Below, piece after piece: positions 1-13,855 of a stretch of DNA of 64,000 nucleotides. The stretch comes from Tubulanus polymorphus (taxonomy: Eukaryota; Nemertea; Palaeonemertea; Tubulaniformes; Tubulanidae), in contig NC_134026.1 in the NCBI RefSeq assembly GCF_964204645.1, positions 1,922,001 through 1,986,000 of the forward strand, read 5' to 3'. Numbering within the stretch: the stretch's first letter is position 1; each line of letters starts with the position of its first letter. The position numbers and the translations under genes are program-made. A model generated the notes under the pieces. It worked only from the letters and a program-made list of their open reading frames with translations. It ran no database searches and had not been told where the DNA came from.

Positions 1-180
1 TTAAGTATATTTAGGTCTAGTAATTTAAGTATATTTAGGTCTAGTTATTTTAGTCGATTTTTAGTTATTCAAGTTGAGTTATTTAAGTATATTTAAGTCT
101 CGTTATTTAAGTTTGTTTGGGTCAAGTTATATTATTATTTTAAAGTTTAGTTATTAAAGGTATAAAGTCTGTTGTTTCTA
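1..180. repeat. 24-bp tandem minisatellite
   Basis: A unit of about 24 bp (TTAAGTATATTTAGGTCTAG plus a short AT tail) repeats from base 1 and decays by about base 130. The array starts outside the window. Confidence 0.7.
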
Positions 181-1850
181 GGGTTCGGAATAAACAAATT
201 TTCATCATTGATAAAATCACTCTAGGGATCATCAATAAAATACATTAATGTTCAGGTGTGATAGAATACTGTTAGGTAATTTTATTGTTTTATGAACTGG
301 GGGTAAATTTGTCATCGATAGAATTACTCTCGGGATCATCAGTAATAAACATTTATAAAATGCTTCATGAGATTTTTTTTTTTGAATTATCAAAAATTAT
401 TTTATGGAAACAGTTAATAATAGAATTAATTTTTTTGAACTGAGGGTAAATTTTTCATTGATAGAAAGAATTACTCTCAGTTCATAAGTAAACTACACAA
501 ATGAGGTTCAATATGTTTTTTTGTATTGATGATAGAATACTCTTAGATTATGAACTGAGGGTAATTTTGTCATTGATAGAATTACTCTCAGGTCATCAGT
601 AAAATACATCAATTATAAAGTTAGTAGGATTATCAGTGAAATATATTTATATTAAATTTAATCAGTTTTAATTATGATAGAATACTGTTAGGTTATTTTT
701 ATTGTTTTATGAACTGAAGGTAAATCTGTCATTGATAGAATTACTCTCAGGTCATCAGTAAAATACATTAATTATAAAGTTAGTCGGATTATCAGTAAAA
801 TATATTTATAGTAATATTGATCAGTTTTAATCATGATAGAATACTGTTAGGTTATTTTTATTGTTTTATGAACTGAGGGTAAATCTGTCATTGATAGAAT
901 TACTCTCAGGTCATCAGTAAAATACATTAATTATAAAGTTAGTAGGATTATCAGTAAAATATATTTATAGTAATATTGATCAGTTTTAATCAGGATAGAA
1001 TACTGTTAGGTTATTTTGTTCTATGAACTGAGGGTAAATCTGTCATTGATAGAATTACTCTCAGGTCATCAGTAAAATACATTAATTATAAAGTTAGTAG
1101 GATTATCAGTAAAATATATTTATAGTAATATTGATCAGTTTTAATCATGATAGAATACTGTTAGGTTATTTTATTGTTTTATGAACTGAGGGTAAATCTG
1201 TCATTGATAGAATTATTCTCAGGTCATCAGTAAAATACATTAATTATAAAGTTAGTAGGATTATCAGTAAAATATATTTATAGTAATATTGATCAGTTTT
1301 AATCATGATAGAATACTGTTAGGTTATTTTTATTGTTTTATGAACTGAGGGTAAATCTGTCATTGATAGAATTACTCTCAGGTCATCAGTAAAATACATT
1401 AATTATAAAGTTAGTCGGATTATCAGTAAAATATATTTATAGTAAAATTGATCAGTTTTAATCATGATAGAATACTGTTAGGTTATTTTATTGTTTTATG
1501 AACTGAAGGTAAATCTGTCATTGATAGAATTATTCTCAGGTCATCAGTAAAATACATTAATTATAAAGTTAGTCGGATTATCAGTAAAATATATTTATAG
1601 TAAAATTGATCAGTTTTAAGTATGATAGAATACTGTTAGGTTATTTTTATTGTTTTATGAACTGAGGGTAAATTTGTCATTGATAGAATTATTCTCGGGA
1701 TCATCAGTAAAATACATTAATAATAAAGTTAGTTGGATTATCAGTAAAATATATTTATAGCATTAATTGATCAGTTTTAATTATGATAGAATACTGTTAG
1801 GTTATTTTTATTGTTTTATGAACTGAGGGTAAATCTGACATTGTATGAAA
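181..1850. repeat. ~159-bp satellite array
   Basis: The landmark AACTGAGGGTAAATCTGTCA recurs at about 553, 712, 871, 1026, 1184, 1343, 1501, 1660 and 1821, a spacing of 155-161 bp. Earlier, more diverged copies sit near 295 and 438. Each unit contains GATAGAATACTGTTAGG, the landmark, and ATCAGTAAAATACATTAA. Central copies are nearly identical and outer copies degenerate, the usual pattern of unequal exchange. No coding potential is seen. Confidence 0.9.
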
Positions 1851-3368
1851 TTGTTTATATTGGTACTCGTTCCTTGATTGTGGTGAGTTTAAAGGTCATT
1901 GGTTTCTGTATGAATTCACCTGGCGTATTGTCAGATTGTCAAGCATTTCGACCAGAGGACATGGTGTCCCTGGAGCACTAGTGTCACCACTTTTAAGGTT
2001 CTCAAACACATTTCTTATAAACAGCTATATTTATTGAATGAAACTATTTCTAACTTTATTTCAGTTTCATATTTCCCCCATAATCTATCATGTTTCACTT
2101 ATTTATTTTTAGTCTTTAGTCGCACAATGCATTGTCATGGCTGTGGCCTGTCCACCTGTCCACGTTAATAGCGACACTTAAGATGGCTAACTGGCAGCCA
2201 GATTTGATTGTTAAAACTATTATTTTAATTAATTATTATTCATTCTAGTACTCAAAATTATTATTACCATAGAAAAGATGTAGGGTGCTAAGCGAAGCAT
2301 TAATTACATGCATGCTCAAGAAGGCTGACTGGCAGCCATATTCAATTTTTTCAAAACTATTTAGGGGTTTAGTTTGAATAAGTTAGGGCTAGAGTGCCAT
2401 GGTAATGATTGATATTCATTTTGGATATGAAGTCTGAATCAAGATGGCTTACTGGCAGCCATGTTTACACATACTGCTAACTAATCATTTTCAAGGAAAA
2501 GGTCTAAGGTACCAGAGTGGTTGAAATCAAACTAAACTAAACTACCTGTGGCCATATTGGTTGCAAAGCTAACTGGTGACCATATCAGATTTCATTATTA
2601 TGTTTTCATTATGAAGATGGTTGACTGGTGGCTGAATTGGATTTATCTTCTTTTCATTTTCACAATCAAGATGGCTGACTCGTAGCCGTATTGAATTTCA
2701 GTAATCTCCTGTGTCTCATATGCACTTGTTTTCTGCATGCAATTTTTTTCTATCGCTCTTCTCTACTACCTGCAGCTTTCTCATTCAATAAATATCAATG
2801 TATATATCAACATCATTGGGAGGTGCACCTGGCCTTATATACCGCGCGGTAAAAACCACTCTTTCTGTGATTGTGTAGTACCAGTAATTGATGATCATCG
2901 AGTGAGTGATTGGCCTGGCCCAGTTATTCTAAAATCACTGGGGCTTTAATTATTAAAGGTAAATAATGATGAAAACTAGAAATTTAGATATTTTATCAAA
3001 TTGATCGACACATCAATCAATCTATCTGTACTAACACTAATTGTAAATTTGTAAAAAGTTGTTGGTTTTTATTTGTATATTTGATATTTTTTAAATATTT
3101 TTTTCTTGATTTTAATTTTTACTTGTAAATATACTTTTTATGTATGTATTAAACTTGGAAACTTGGATTTTGAATATTATCTTAAAACCTTGTAATTTTC
3201 TTAACTACACAATATCTAAACATCAATTCAAGCTATTTTAACCCAGATTTAGGCCACATTTTCATAAAATAAAATTGCTTTATTTGATCACAAGAAGAAT
3301 TCGTTCAATCTTGGCTTTATACTTTTACCAGTGTTTTTAAAGTTGTCCTGAGGTACGACGTTAAACTG
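1851..3368. other. Non-coding AT-rich stretch with dispersed AAGATGGC-type repeats
   Basis: No convincing gene is seen. Between 2180 and 2700 a short module similar to AAGATGGCTGACTGGCAGCC recurs at about 2180, 2318, 2441, 2614 and 2668 with mutations. Just before the pyrimidine tract, the segment near 3345-3362 (GAGGTACGACGTTAAA) looks like the tail of a short interspersed element whose simple-repeat end seeded the CT run; that is a guess. Confidence 0.5.
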
Positions 3369-3410
<42 letters not shown>

Positions 3411-3760
3411 TCCCTCTCCCTCTCCCTCTCCCTCTCCCTCTCCCTCTCCCTCTCCCTCTCCCTCTCCCTCTCCCTCTCCCTCTCCCTCTCCCTCTCCCTC
3501 TCCCTCTCCCTCTCCCTCTCCCTCTCCCTCTCCCTCTCCCTCTCCCTCTCCCTCTCCCTCTCCTCCCCTCTCTTTCCTCCCTCTCTTTCCTCTCCTCTCT
3601 TTCCTCTCCTCTCTTTCCTCTCCTCTCTTTCCTCTCCTCTCTTTCCTCTCCTCTCTTTCCTCTCCTCTCCTCTCCTCTCTTTCCTCTCTCTCCTCTCCTC
3701 TCTCTCTTTCCTCTCCCTCTCCTCTCTTTCCTCTCTTTCCTCTTTCTCCTTTCTCTCTTC
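3369..3760. repeat. 392-nt uninterrupted polypyrimidine tract
   Basis: The + strand is only C and T from 3369 to 3760. It moves from (TC)n to (CTCTCC)n and then a mix of CTCTTT and CCTCT runs. The long open frame on the opposite strand here (Arg/Gly/Glu only) is a by-product of this simple sequence. Confidence 0.95.
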
Positions 3761-3788
3761 ACTTTTCCCTCGCCGATTCGCAGTTTGG

Positions 3789-3790
<2 letters not shown>

Positions 3791-3822
<32 letters not shown>
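3791..3822. repeat. (GAT)n microsatellite
   Basis: About ten GAT triplets in a row, 20 bases after the pyrimidine tract. Confidence 0.95.
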
Positions 3823-3949
3823 CTGGTAATACAGAATTTATACTGAACAGCAGTTAAGAAAATTTCCATTCGACACTGTATTAGATACCTCTAGTGGATT
3901 TGTCTTAAGAGATATCGATAAGAATACTCTTTCCTTGAGCAACTATCAA

Positions 3950-5500
3950 AATGTTTAAGCCTAAGAGTCTTTCTTATAGGATAGGTCTAAGTGTAAGACC
4001 TCTAAGACTGCTGAAGGATTGGTACAAATCTAAGACTGCGTATGGGATAGGTCTAGTGTAAGTCTGCTTATAGGATGAGTCTAGTGTAAGAGTGCTTGTA
4101 GGATAGGTCTAAGTGTAAGTCTTCTAAGACTGCTTATGGGATAGGTCTAGTGTAAGACTTCTAAGACTGCTTGTAGGATAGGTCTAAGTGTAAGACTTCT
4201 AAGACTGCTTACAGGATAGGTCTAAGTGTAAGACTTCTAAGACTGCTTACAGGATAGGTCTAAGTGTAAGACTTCTAAGACTGCTTACAGGATAGGTCTA
4301 AGTGTAAGACTTCTAAGACTGTTTCCAGGATAGGTCTAAGTGTAAGACTTCTAAGACTGCTTGCTGAATAGGTCTAAGTGTAAGACTTCTAAGACTACTT
4401 ACAGGATAGGTCTAAGTGTAAGACTTCTAAGACTGCTTACAGGATAGGTCTTAGTGTAAGACTTCTAAGACTGCTTGTAGGATACGGTAGGTCTAAGTGT
4501 AAGACTTCTAAGACTGCTTGTAGGATAGGTCTAAGTGTGAGACTTCTAAGACTGCTTGTAGGAAAGGTCTAAGTGTAAGACTTCTAAGACTGCTTGTAGG
4601 AAAGGTCTAAGTGTAAGACTTCTAAGACTGCTTACAGGATAGGTCTAAGTGTAAGACTTCTAAGACTGCTTGTAGGATAGGTCTAAGTGTAAGACTTCTA
4701 AGACTGCTTGTAGGATAGGTCTAAGTGTAAGACCTCTAAAACTGCTTGTAGGATAGGTCTAAGTGTAAGACTTCTAAGACTGCTTACAGGATAGGTCTAA
4801 GTGTAAGACTTCTAAGACTGCTTGTAGGATAGGTCTAAGTGTAAGACTTCTAAGACTGCTTACAGGATAGGTCTAAGTGTAAGACTTCTAAGACTGCTTG
4901 TAGGATAGGTCTAAGTGTGAGACTTCTAAGACTGCTTGTAGGAAAGGTCTAAGTGTAAGACTTCTAAGACTGCTTGTAGGATAGGTCTAAGTGTAAGACT
5001 TCTAAGACTGCTTGTAGGATAGGTCTAAGTGTAAGACTTCTAAGACTGCTTGTAGGATAGGTCTAAGTGTAAGACTTCTAAGACTGCTTGTAGGATAGGT
5101 CTAAGTGTAAGACTTCTAAGACTGCTTGTAGGATAGGTCTAAGTGTAAGACTTCTAAGACTGCATATAAGACTGTTTATAGGATAGGTACAAATCTGAGA
5201 CTTCTTATGCCATAGGTCTAAGTGTAAGAGTACTTATGGGATAGGTACAAATCTAAGACTTTTAAGACTGCTGGTAGGAAAGGTCTAAGTGTGAGACTAC
5301 TAAGACTGCTTGTAGGATAGGTCTAAGTGTAAGACTTCTAAGACTGCTTGTAGGATAGGTCTTAGTGTAAGACTTCTAAGACTGCTTATAGGATAGGTGC
5401 AAATCTTGGGACATCTTATGGCATAGGTCTAAGTGTAAGAGTGCTTATAGGATAGGTACAAATCTAAGACTGCTTATGGGATAGGTCTAAGTCTAAGACT
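3950..5500. repeat. 38-bp satellite array
   Basis: The unit GGATAGGTCTAAGTGTAAGA followed by CTTCTAAGACTGCTTGTA repeats about every 38 bp, in roughly 35 copies. The outer units (3950-4100 and 5160-5500) are degenerate or rearranged. Two sub-variants, ending TTACA or TTGTA, alternate in the middle. No gene is seen. Confidence 0.95.
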
Positions 5501-6300
5501 TCTAAGACATAGTGTTGTAATACATGGTGTTGTGTGCTATGTAGATTGGTATTAAGTTCAGCTACCTTGAAACATTGATATGTGTACTGAAACATTGATA
5601 CGTTGGTGATTTGGCTGCTTGTTCTACCTCCCCTTCCTAGGGGGATGTCAGTTTTCAATAACTATGATACTGGCTTGTTGATGTGACCTTCTTCACTCTT
5701 TGATGTTCAAAATAGTTATAAAATAATGATAGATATAGAATAATGATAAGTATAGGATAATAATAGGTTAAATAATAATAGGCATGAAATGATAATAAGG
5801 TATAGAATAATAATAAGCATAGTAAAATAATTATAATATGTTTGAATGTTTCTCCTTCTTGATTATTGCTGTATGGTAGTTGCATCTACATCAAATTCAC
5901 TGAATGATGCTGATAGCTGCTGTGCAGTTCAGCCATCTTGAAACATTGATACATGTACTGAAACATTGATACATGTACCGGTACTGAAATATTGATACAT
6001 GTACTGAAACATTGATCCACATACTGATTTGGTGGTACGTTCTACCTCCTCTCCTCTGCTTTTAGGCGTAATATGAAAAATGTCAGTCAACTATGATACT
6101 GGCTAGTTGATGTGACCTTCTTCACACTTTTGATACATATATTAAATGAATAATAGGTATGAAATAATAAGGTATACTTAAAAGAATTATGAATTTTCTC
6201 CTCCTCCACCTCATGTAGGGATAATGTAGAGTTTTGGGATCTCATATCTACTCGTTCTTGAAATTTCAAGTAAAACAGACTCAAAACACTGATTGCTGCA
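5501..6300. repeat. Mixed degenerate repeats between satellites
   Basis: The module ACTGGCTTGTTGATGTGACC at about 5668 recurs with changes near 6098. Short tandem copies of GAAACATTGATACATGTACT lie near 5570-5600 and 5938-6020. Strings of AATAATAGG-like A/T repeats fill 5700-5830. No gene is supported. Confidence 0.6.
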
Positions 6301-6623
6301 TCTTTAAATACGACTGGTTCCTACGGCATATGAATTCCCAATTCGCATTATCATTAACGTTAATTGTCAGTGACTCAAAACACTGATTGCTGCCTTTTCC
6401 AAATACTGTTGATTGCTGCTGTAATGAATTTCTGGGTTGCTTTATCATTGATGTTAATTCTCAGTGACTCAAAACACTGATTGCTGCCTCTTCCAAATAC
6501 TGTTGATTGCTGCTGAAATGAATTTCCAATTCGCATTATCATTGATGTTAATTCTCAGTGACTCAAAACACTGATTGCTGCCTTTTCCAAATACTGTTGA
6601 TTACTGCTGTAATGAATTTCTTC
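6301..6623. repeat. Diverged precursor-like units at the edge of satellite A
   Basis: Three units of about 95 bp carry CAGTGACTCAAAACACTGAT and TACTGTTGATTGCTGCTG. They share the TACTG..TTGCTGCTG core with satellite A but lack its GTCATGTAGAAACGTGAC box. They may be decayed edge copies. Confidence 0.6.
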
Positions 6624-9600
6624 AACTGTCATGTAGAAACGTGACAAACAAACTGAATTGTCAGAATGTTATGTCACTGATGACCTCCTTTAATACTGCT
6701 GTTTTCTGGTGGTGTTAATTGATATGCTCTGTTTTGGGGTGATACCTAAAATATATATAAAAATTATTACATTAAACATTATAACAACATGAATCATCCT
6801 CCTTAAATACTGCTGCTTGCTGCTGGCTCTGTTTTGGGGTGATATTGAGTTCAGGGAGCTCCTCCTTCCTTCTTCGACTGTCATGTAGAAACGTGACAAA
6901 CTAACTGAATTGTCAGTGTGTTACATCACTGATGACCTCCTTAAATACTGCTGCTTGCTGCTGGGTGTTAATTAATACACTTGTTTTGGGGTGATATTGA
7001 TTTCAGGAGTCTCCTCCTTCCTTCTTCAACTGTCATGTTGAAACGTGACAAACAAACTGAATTGTCAGTGTGTTACATCACTAATGACCTCCTTTAATAC
7101 TGCTGCTTGCTGCTGGCTCTGTTTTGGGGTTATATTGAGATCAGGAGTCTCCTCCTTCCTGCTTCAACTTTCATGTAGAAACGTGACAAACAAACTGAAT
7201 TGTCAGTGTGTTACATCACTGATGGGCTCCTTTAATACTGCTGCTTGCTGCTGCGTGTTAATTAATACACTCTGTTTTGGGGTGATATTGATTTCAGGAG
7301 TCTCCTCCTTCCTTCTTCAACTGTCATGTAGAAACGTGACAAACAAACTGAATTGTCAGTGTGTTACAACACTGTTGGGCTCCTTTAATACTGCTGCTTG
7401 CTGCTGGGTGTTAATTAATACACTCTGTTTTGGGGTGATATCTAAAATATATATAAGAATTATTACATTAAACATTATAACAACATGAATCATCCTCCTC
7501 AAATACTGCTGCTTGCTGCTGGCTCTGTTTTGGGTGATATTGGGATCAGGAGCCTCCTCCTTCCTGCTTCAACTGTCATGTAGAAACGTGACAAACAAAC
7601 TGAATTGTCAGTGTGTTACAACACTGTTGGGCTCCTTTAATACTGCTGCTTGCTGGTGGTGTTAATTGATACACTCTGTTTTGGGGTGATATCTAAAATA
7701 TATATAAGAATTATTACATTAAACATTATAACAACATGAATCATCCTCCTTAAATACTGCTGCTTGCTGCTGGCTCTGTTTTGGGGTGATATTGAGATCA
7801 GGAATCTCCTCCTTCCTGCTTCAACTATCATATAGAAACGTGACAAACTGTATGGTCAGTGTGTTACATCACTGATGACCTCCTTAAATACTGCTGCTTG
7901 CTGCTGGCTCTGTTTTGGGGTGATATTGAGATCAGGAGTCTCCTCCTTCCTGCTTCAACTGTCATGTAGAAACGTGACAAACAAACTGAATTGTCAGTGT
8001 GTTACATCATTGATGACCTCCTTTAATACTGCTGCTTGCTGCTGGCTCTGTTTTGGGGTGATATTGAGATCAGGAGTCTTCTCCTTCCTGCTTCAACTGT
8101 CATGTAGAAACGTGACAAACAAACTGAATTGTCAGTGTGTTACATCACTGATGACCTCCTTTAATACTGCTGCTTGCTGCTGGCTCTGTTTTGGGGTGAT
8201 ATTGAGATCAGGAGTCTTCTCCTTCCTGCTTCAACTGTCATGTAGAAACGTGACAAACAAACTGAATTGTCAGTGTGTTACAACATTGATGACCTCCTTT
8301 AATACTGCTGCTTGCTGCTGGCTGTGTTTTGGGGTGATATTGAGATCAGGAGTCTCCTCCTTCCTTCTTCAACTGTCATGTAGAAACGTGACAAACAAAC
8401 TTAATTGTCAGTGTGTTACATCATTGATGACCTCCTTTAATACTGCTGCTTGCTGCTGGCTCTGTTTTGGGGTGATATTGAGATCAGGAGTCTTCTCCTT
8501 CCTGCTTCAACTGTCATGTAGAAACGTGACAAACAAACTGAATTGTCAGTGTGTTACATCACTGATGACCTCCTTTAATACTGCTGCTTGCTGCTGGCTC
8601 TGTTTTGTGGTGATATTGAGATCGGGAGTCTCCTCCTTCCTTCTTCGACTGTCATGTAGAAACGTGACAAACAAACTGAATTGTCAGTGTGTTACATCAC
8701 TGATGACCTCCTTTAATACTGCTGCTTGAGGCTGGGTGTTAATTGATATGCTCTGGGGTGATATCGATGCATTCTCCTCCCTTCTTCAACTGTCATGTAG
8801 AAACGTGACAAACAAACTGAATTGTCAGTGTGTTACATCACTGATGACCTCCTTAAATACTGCTGCTTGAGGCTGGGTGTTGATTAATACACTCTGTTTT
8901 GGGGTGATATTGAGATCAGGAGTCTTCTCCTTCCTGCTTCAACTGTCATGTAGAAACGTGACAAACAAACTGAATTGTCAGTGCGTTACAACACTGATGA
9001 CCTCCTCTAATACTGCTGCTTGCTGCTGGGTGTTAATTCTTACCACCTTCCATGAACTTCTTGAATTATTACATTAAACATTATTACTATAAGAATTATT
9101 ACATTAAACATTATAACATCATGAATCATCCTCCTTAAATACTGCTGCTTGCTGCTGGCTCTGTTTTGGGGTGATATTGAGTTCAGGAGTCTCCTCCTTC
9201 CTTCTTCAACTGTCATGTAGAAACGTGACAAAGGAACTGAATTGTCAGTGCATTACAACACTGATGACCTCCTTTAATACTGCTGCTTACTGCTGGGTGT
9301 TAATTAATACACTCTGTTGGGGTGATATTGAGTTCAGGAGTCTCCTCCTTCCTTCTTCAACTGTCATGTAGAAACGTGACAAAGGAACTGAATTGTCAGT
9401 GCGTTACAACACTGATGACCTCCTTTAATACTGCTGCTTGCTGCTGGGTGTTAATTCTTACCACCTTCCATGAACTTCTTGAATTATTACATTAAACATT
9501 ATTACTATAAGAATTATTACATTAAACATTATAACATCATGAATCATCCTCCTTAAATACTGCTGCTTGCTGCTGGCTCTGTTTTGGGGTGATATTGAGT

Positions 9601-12600
9601 TCAGGAGTCTCCTCCTTCCTGCTTCAACTGTCATGTAGAAACGTGACAAACAAACTGAATTGTCAGTGTGTTACATCACTGATGACCTCCTTTAATACTG
9701 CTGCTTGCTGCTGGCTCTGTTTTGGGGTGATATTGAGATCAGGAGTCTTCTCCTTCCTGCTTCAACTGTCATGTAGAAACGTGACAAACAAACTGAATTG
9801 TCAGTGTGTTACAACATTGATGACCTCCTTTAATACTGCTGCTTGCTGCTGGCTGTGTTTTGGGGTGATATTGAGATCAGGAGTCTCCTCCTTCCTTCTT
9901 CAACTGTCATGTAGAAACGTGACAAACAAACTTAATTGTCAGTGTGTTACATCATTGATGACCTCCTTTAATACTGCTGCTTGCTGCTGGCTCTGTTTTG
10001 GGGTGATATTGAGATCAGGAGTCTTCTCCTTCCTGCTTCAACTGTCATGTAGAAACGTGACAAACAAACTGAATTGTCAGTGTGTTACATCACTGATGAC
10101 CTCCTTTAATACTGCTGCTTGCTGCTGGCTCTGTTTTGTGGTGATATTGAGATCGGGAGTCTCCTCCTTCCTTCTTCGACTGTCATGTAGAAACGTGACA
10201 AACAAACTGAATTGTCAGTGTGTTACATCACTGATGACCTCCTTTAATACTGCTGCTTGAGGCTGGGTGTTAATTGATATGCTCTGGGGTGATATCGATG
10301 CATTCTCCTCCCTTCTTCAACTGTCATGTAGAAACGTGACAAACAAACTGAATTGTCAGTGTGTTACATCACTGATGACCTCCTTAAATACTGCTGCTTG
10401 AGGCTGGGTGTTGATTAATACACTCTGTTTTGGGGTGATATTGAGATCAGGAGTCTTCTCCTTCCTGCTTCAACTGTCATGTAGAAACGTGACAAACAAA
10501 CTGAATTGTCAGTGCGTTACAACACTGATGACCTCCTCTAATACTGCTGCTTGCTGCTGGGTGTTAATTCTTACCACCTTCCATGAACTTCTTGAATTAT
10601 TACATTAAACATTATTACTATAAGAATTATTACATTAAACATTATAACATCATGAATCATCCTCCTTAAATACTGCTGCTTGCTGCTGGCTCTGTTTTGG
10701 GGTGATATTGAGTTCAGGAGTCTCCTCCTTCCTTCTTCAACTGTCATGTAGAAACGTGACAAAGGAACTGAATTGTCAGTGCATTACAACACTGATGACC
10801 TCCTTTAATACTGCTGCTTACTGCTGGGTGTTAATTAATACACTCTGTTGGGGTGATATTGAGTTCAGGAGTCTCCTCCTTCCTTCTTCAACTGTCATGT
10901 AGAAACGTGACAAAGGAACTGAATTGTCAGTGCGTTACAACACTGATGACCTCCTTTAATACTGCTGCTTGCTGCTGGGTGTTAATTCTTACCACCTTCC
11001 ATGAACTTCTTGAATTATTACATTAAACATTATAACATCATGAATCATCCTCCTTAAATACTGCTGCTTGCTGCTGGCTCTGTTTTGGGGTGATATTGAG
11101 TTCAGGAGTCTCCTCCTTCCTTCTTCAACTGTCATGTAGAAACGTGACAAAGGAACTGAATTGTCAGTGCGTTACAACACTGATGACCTCCTTTAATACT
11201 GCTGCTTGCTGCTGGGTGTTGATTCTTACCACCTTCCATGAACTTCGTGAATTATTACATTAAACATTATTACTATAAGAATTATTACATTAAACATTAT
11301 AACATCATGAATCATCCTCCTTAAATACTGCTGCTTGCTGCTGGCTCTGTTTTGGGGTGATATTGAGTTCAGGAGTCTCCTCCTTCCTTCTTCAACTGTC
11401 ATGTAGAAACGTGACAAAGGAACTGAATTGTCAGTGCGTTACAACACTGATGACCTCCTTTAATACTGCTGCTTGCTGCTGGGTGTTGATTCTTACCACC
11501 TTCCATGAACTTCTTGAATTATTACATTAAACATTATTACTATAAGAATTATTACATTAAACATCATAACATCATGAATCATCCTCCTTAAATACTGCTG
11601 CTTGCTGCTGGCTCTGTTTTGGGGTGATATTGAGTTCAGGAGTCTCCTCCTTTCTTCTTCAACTGTCATGTAGAAACGTGACAAACGAACTGAATTGTCT
11701 GTGCATTAAACACTGATGACCTCCTTTAATACTGCTGCTTGCTGCTGCGTGTTAATTGATACACTCTGTTTTGGGGTGATATTGAGTTCAGGAGTCTCCT
11801 CCTTCCTTCTTCAACTGTCATGTAGAAACGTGACAAACGAACTGAATTTTCAGTGTGTTACAACACTGATGACTACCTTTAATACTGCTGCTTGCTGCTG
11901 GGTGTTAATTGATACACTCTGTTTTGGGTTGATATTGAGTGCAGGAGTCTCCTCCTTCCTTCTTCAACTGTCATGTAGAAACGTGACAAAGGAACTGAAT
12001 TGTCAGTGCGTTACAACACTGATGACCTCCTTTAATACTGCTGCTTGCTGCTGGGTGTTAATTTTTACCACCTTCCATGAACTTCTTGAATTATTACATT
12101 AAACATTATTACTATAAGAATTATTACATTAATCATTATAACATCATGAATCATCCTCCTTAAATACTGCTGCTTGCTGCTGGCTCTGTTTTGGGGTGAT
12201 ATTGAGTTCAGGAGTCTCCTCCTTTCTTCTTCAACTGTCATGTAGAAACGTGACAAACGAACTGAATTGTCTGTGCATTAAACACTGATGACCTCCTTTA
12301 ATACTGCTGCTTGCTGCTGGGTGTTAATAAATACACTCTGTTCAGGGGTGATATTGAGTGCAGGAGTCTCCTCCTTCCTTCTTCAACTGTCATGTAGAAA
12401 CGTGACTTACAAACTGAATTGTCAGTGTGTTACAAAACTGATGACCTCCTTTAATACTGCTGCTTGCTGCTGGGTGTTAATAAATACACTCTGTTCAGGG
12501 GTGATATTGAGTGCAGGAGTCTCCTCCTTCCTTCTTCAACTGTCATGTAGAAACATGACAAACAAACTGAATTGTCAGTCTGGTACAACACTGATGACCT

Positions 12601-12690
12601 CCTTAAATACTGCTGCTTGCTGCTGCGCGTTAATAAATACACTCTGTAATGGGGTGATATTGAGTTTTGGCAAGTTTTGCTCCCTGAGCA
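6624..12690. repeat. Satellite A, array 1
   Basis: Tandem units are anchored by GTCATGTAGAAACGTGAC. The basic unit is 138 bp (for example anchors near 7957, 8095 and 8233). Longer forms add a 15-bp GGTGTTAATTAATACACT-type insert, or an AT-rich block of about 80 bp with repeated GAATTATTACATTAAACATT. A segment of about 1.4 kb (about 8085-9500) is repeated 1,531 bp downstream (about 9616-11,025) almost unchanged, so units are organised in higher-order repeats. Open frames of up to 284 codons run through it because 138 and 153 are multiples of three; I do not call them genes. Confidence 0.95.
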
Positions 12691-13855
12691 TCCTTATTAC
12701 GACTTAACGTTTTAAATGTATAAATATTCAAAACAGCTATCCATCGATAGCTTTGTGGTGGCTGAATCATTGAAATGTCGCTGGTGTTGGTTCAGTGTAT
12801 ATATTGTAATATATGTCGGTGAATTGGGACTGATTATGTTTCCTAATCGTCCTCATTATGACTTTACATTTTAAATGTATAAATATTCAAAACAGCTATC
12901 CATCGATAGCTTTGTGGTGGTTGAATCATTGAAATGTCGCTGGTGTTGGTACATTGTATATATTGTAATATATGTCGGTGAAATGGGATTGATCATATTT
13001 TGTGGTCGTCTTTTTTGCGACTTAGCGTTTTAAATGTATAAATATTCAAAGCAGCTATCCATCGATAGCTTTGTGGTGGCTGAATCATTGAAATGTCGCT
13101 GGTGTTGGTTCTGTGTATATATTGTAATATATGTCGGTGAATTGGGACTGATTATGTTTCCTAATCGTCCTCATTATGACTTTACATTTTAAATGTGTAA
13201 ATATTCAAAACAGCTATCCATCGATAGCTTTGTGGTGGTTGAATCTTTGAAATGTCGCTGGTGTTGGTACATTGTATATATTGTAATATATGTCGGTGAA
13301 ATGGGATTGATCATGTTTTGTGATTATCTTTCTTGCGACTTTACGTTTTAAATGTATAAATATTCAAAGCAGCTATCCATCGATAGCTTTGTGGTGGTTG
13401 AATCTTTGAAATGTCATTGGTGTTGGTTCTGTATATATATATATTGTAATATATGTCGGTGAATTGGGATTGATTATGTTTCCTGATCGTCCTTATTGCG
13501 ACTTTACGTTTTAAATGTATAAATATTCAAAACAGCTATCCATTGATAGCTTTGTGGTGGTTGAATCTTTGAAATGTTGGTACATTGTATATATTGTAAT
13601 ATATGTCGGTGAATTGGGATTGATTATGTTTCCTGATCGTCCTTATTGCGACTTTACGTTTTAAATGTATAAATATTCAAAACAGCTATCCATCGATAGC
13701 TTTATGGTGGTTGAATCATTGAAATAATGCTGGTGTTGGTTCTCTGTGTATACTGTATCAGCAAATTATTATCACATTACACATTTTAAAAGTGTTATAC
13801 TCAAAGATGCTATTGTTTGATTGCTTCACTTTGGTTCCTTGCACCTGAAGGTTGT
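12691..13855. repeat. Satellite B, array 1
   Basis: Units of about 159 bp (range 150-163) contain GCTATCCATCGATAGC, with copies near 12,736, 12,895, 13,054, 13,213 and 13,372, plus TGTATATATTGTAATATATG. Both are dyad-symmetric. The block ends with a unique junction (about 13,740-13,855) that also occurs at 16,345-16,460. Confidence 0.95.

Noticed and set aside
3361-3762. 133-codon Arg/Gly/Glu-rich frame on the minus strand
   Set aside because: It is only the translation of the polypurine strand of a simple repeat.
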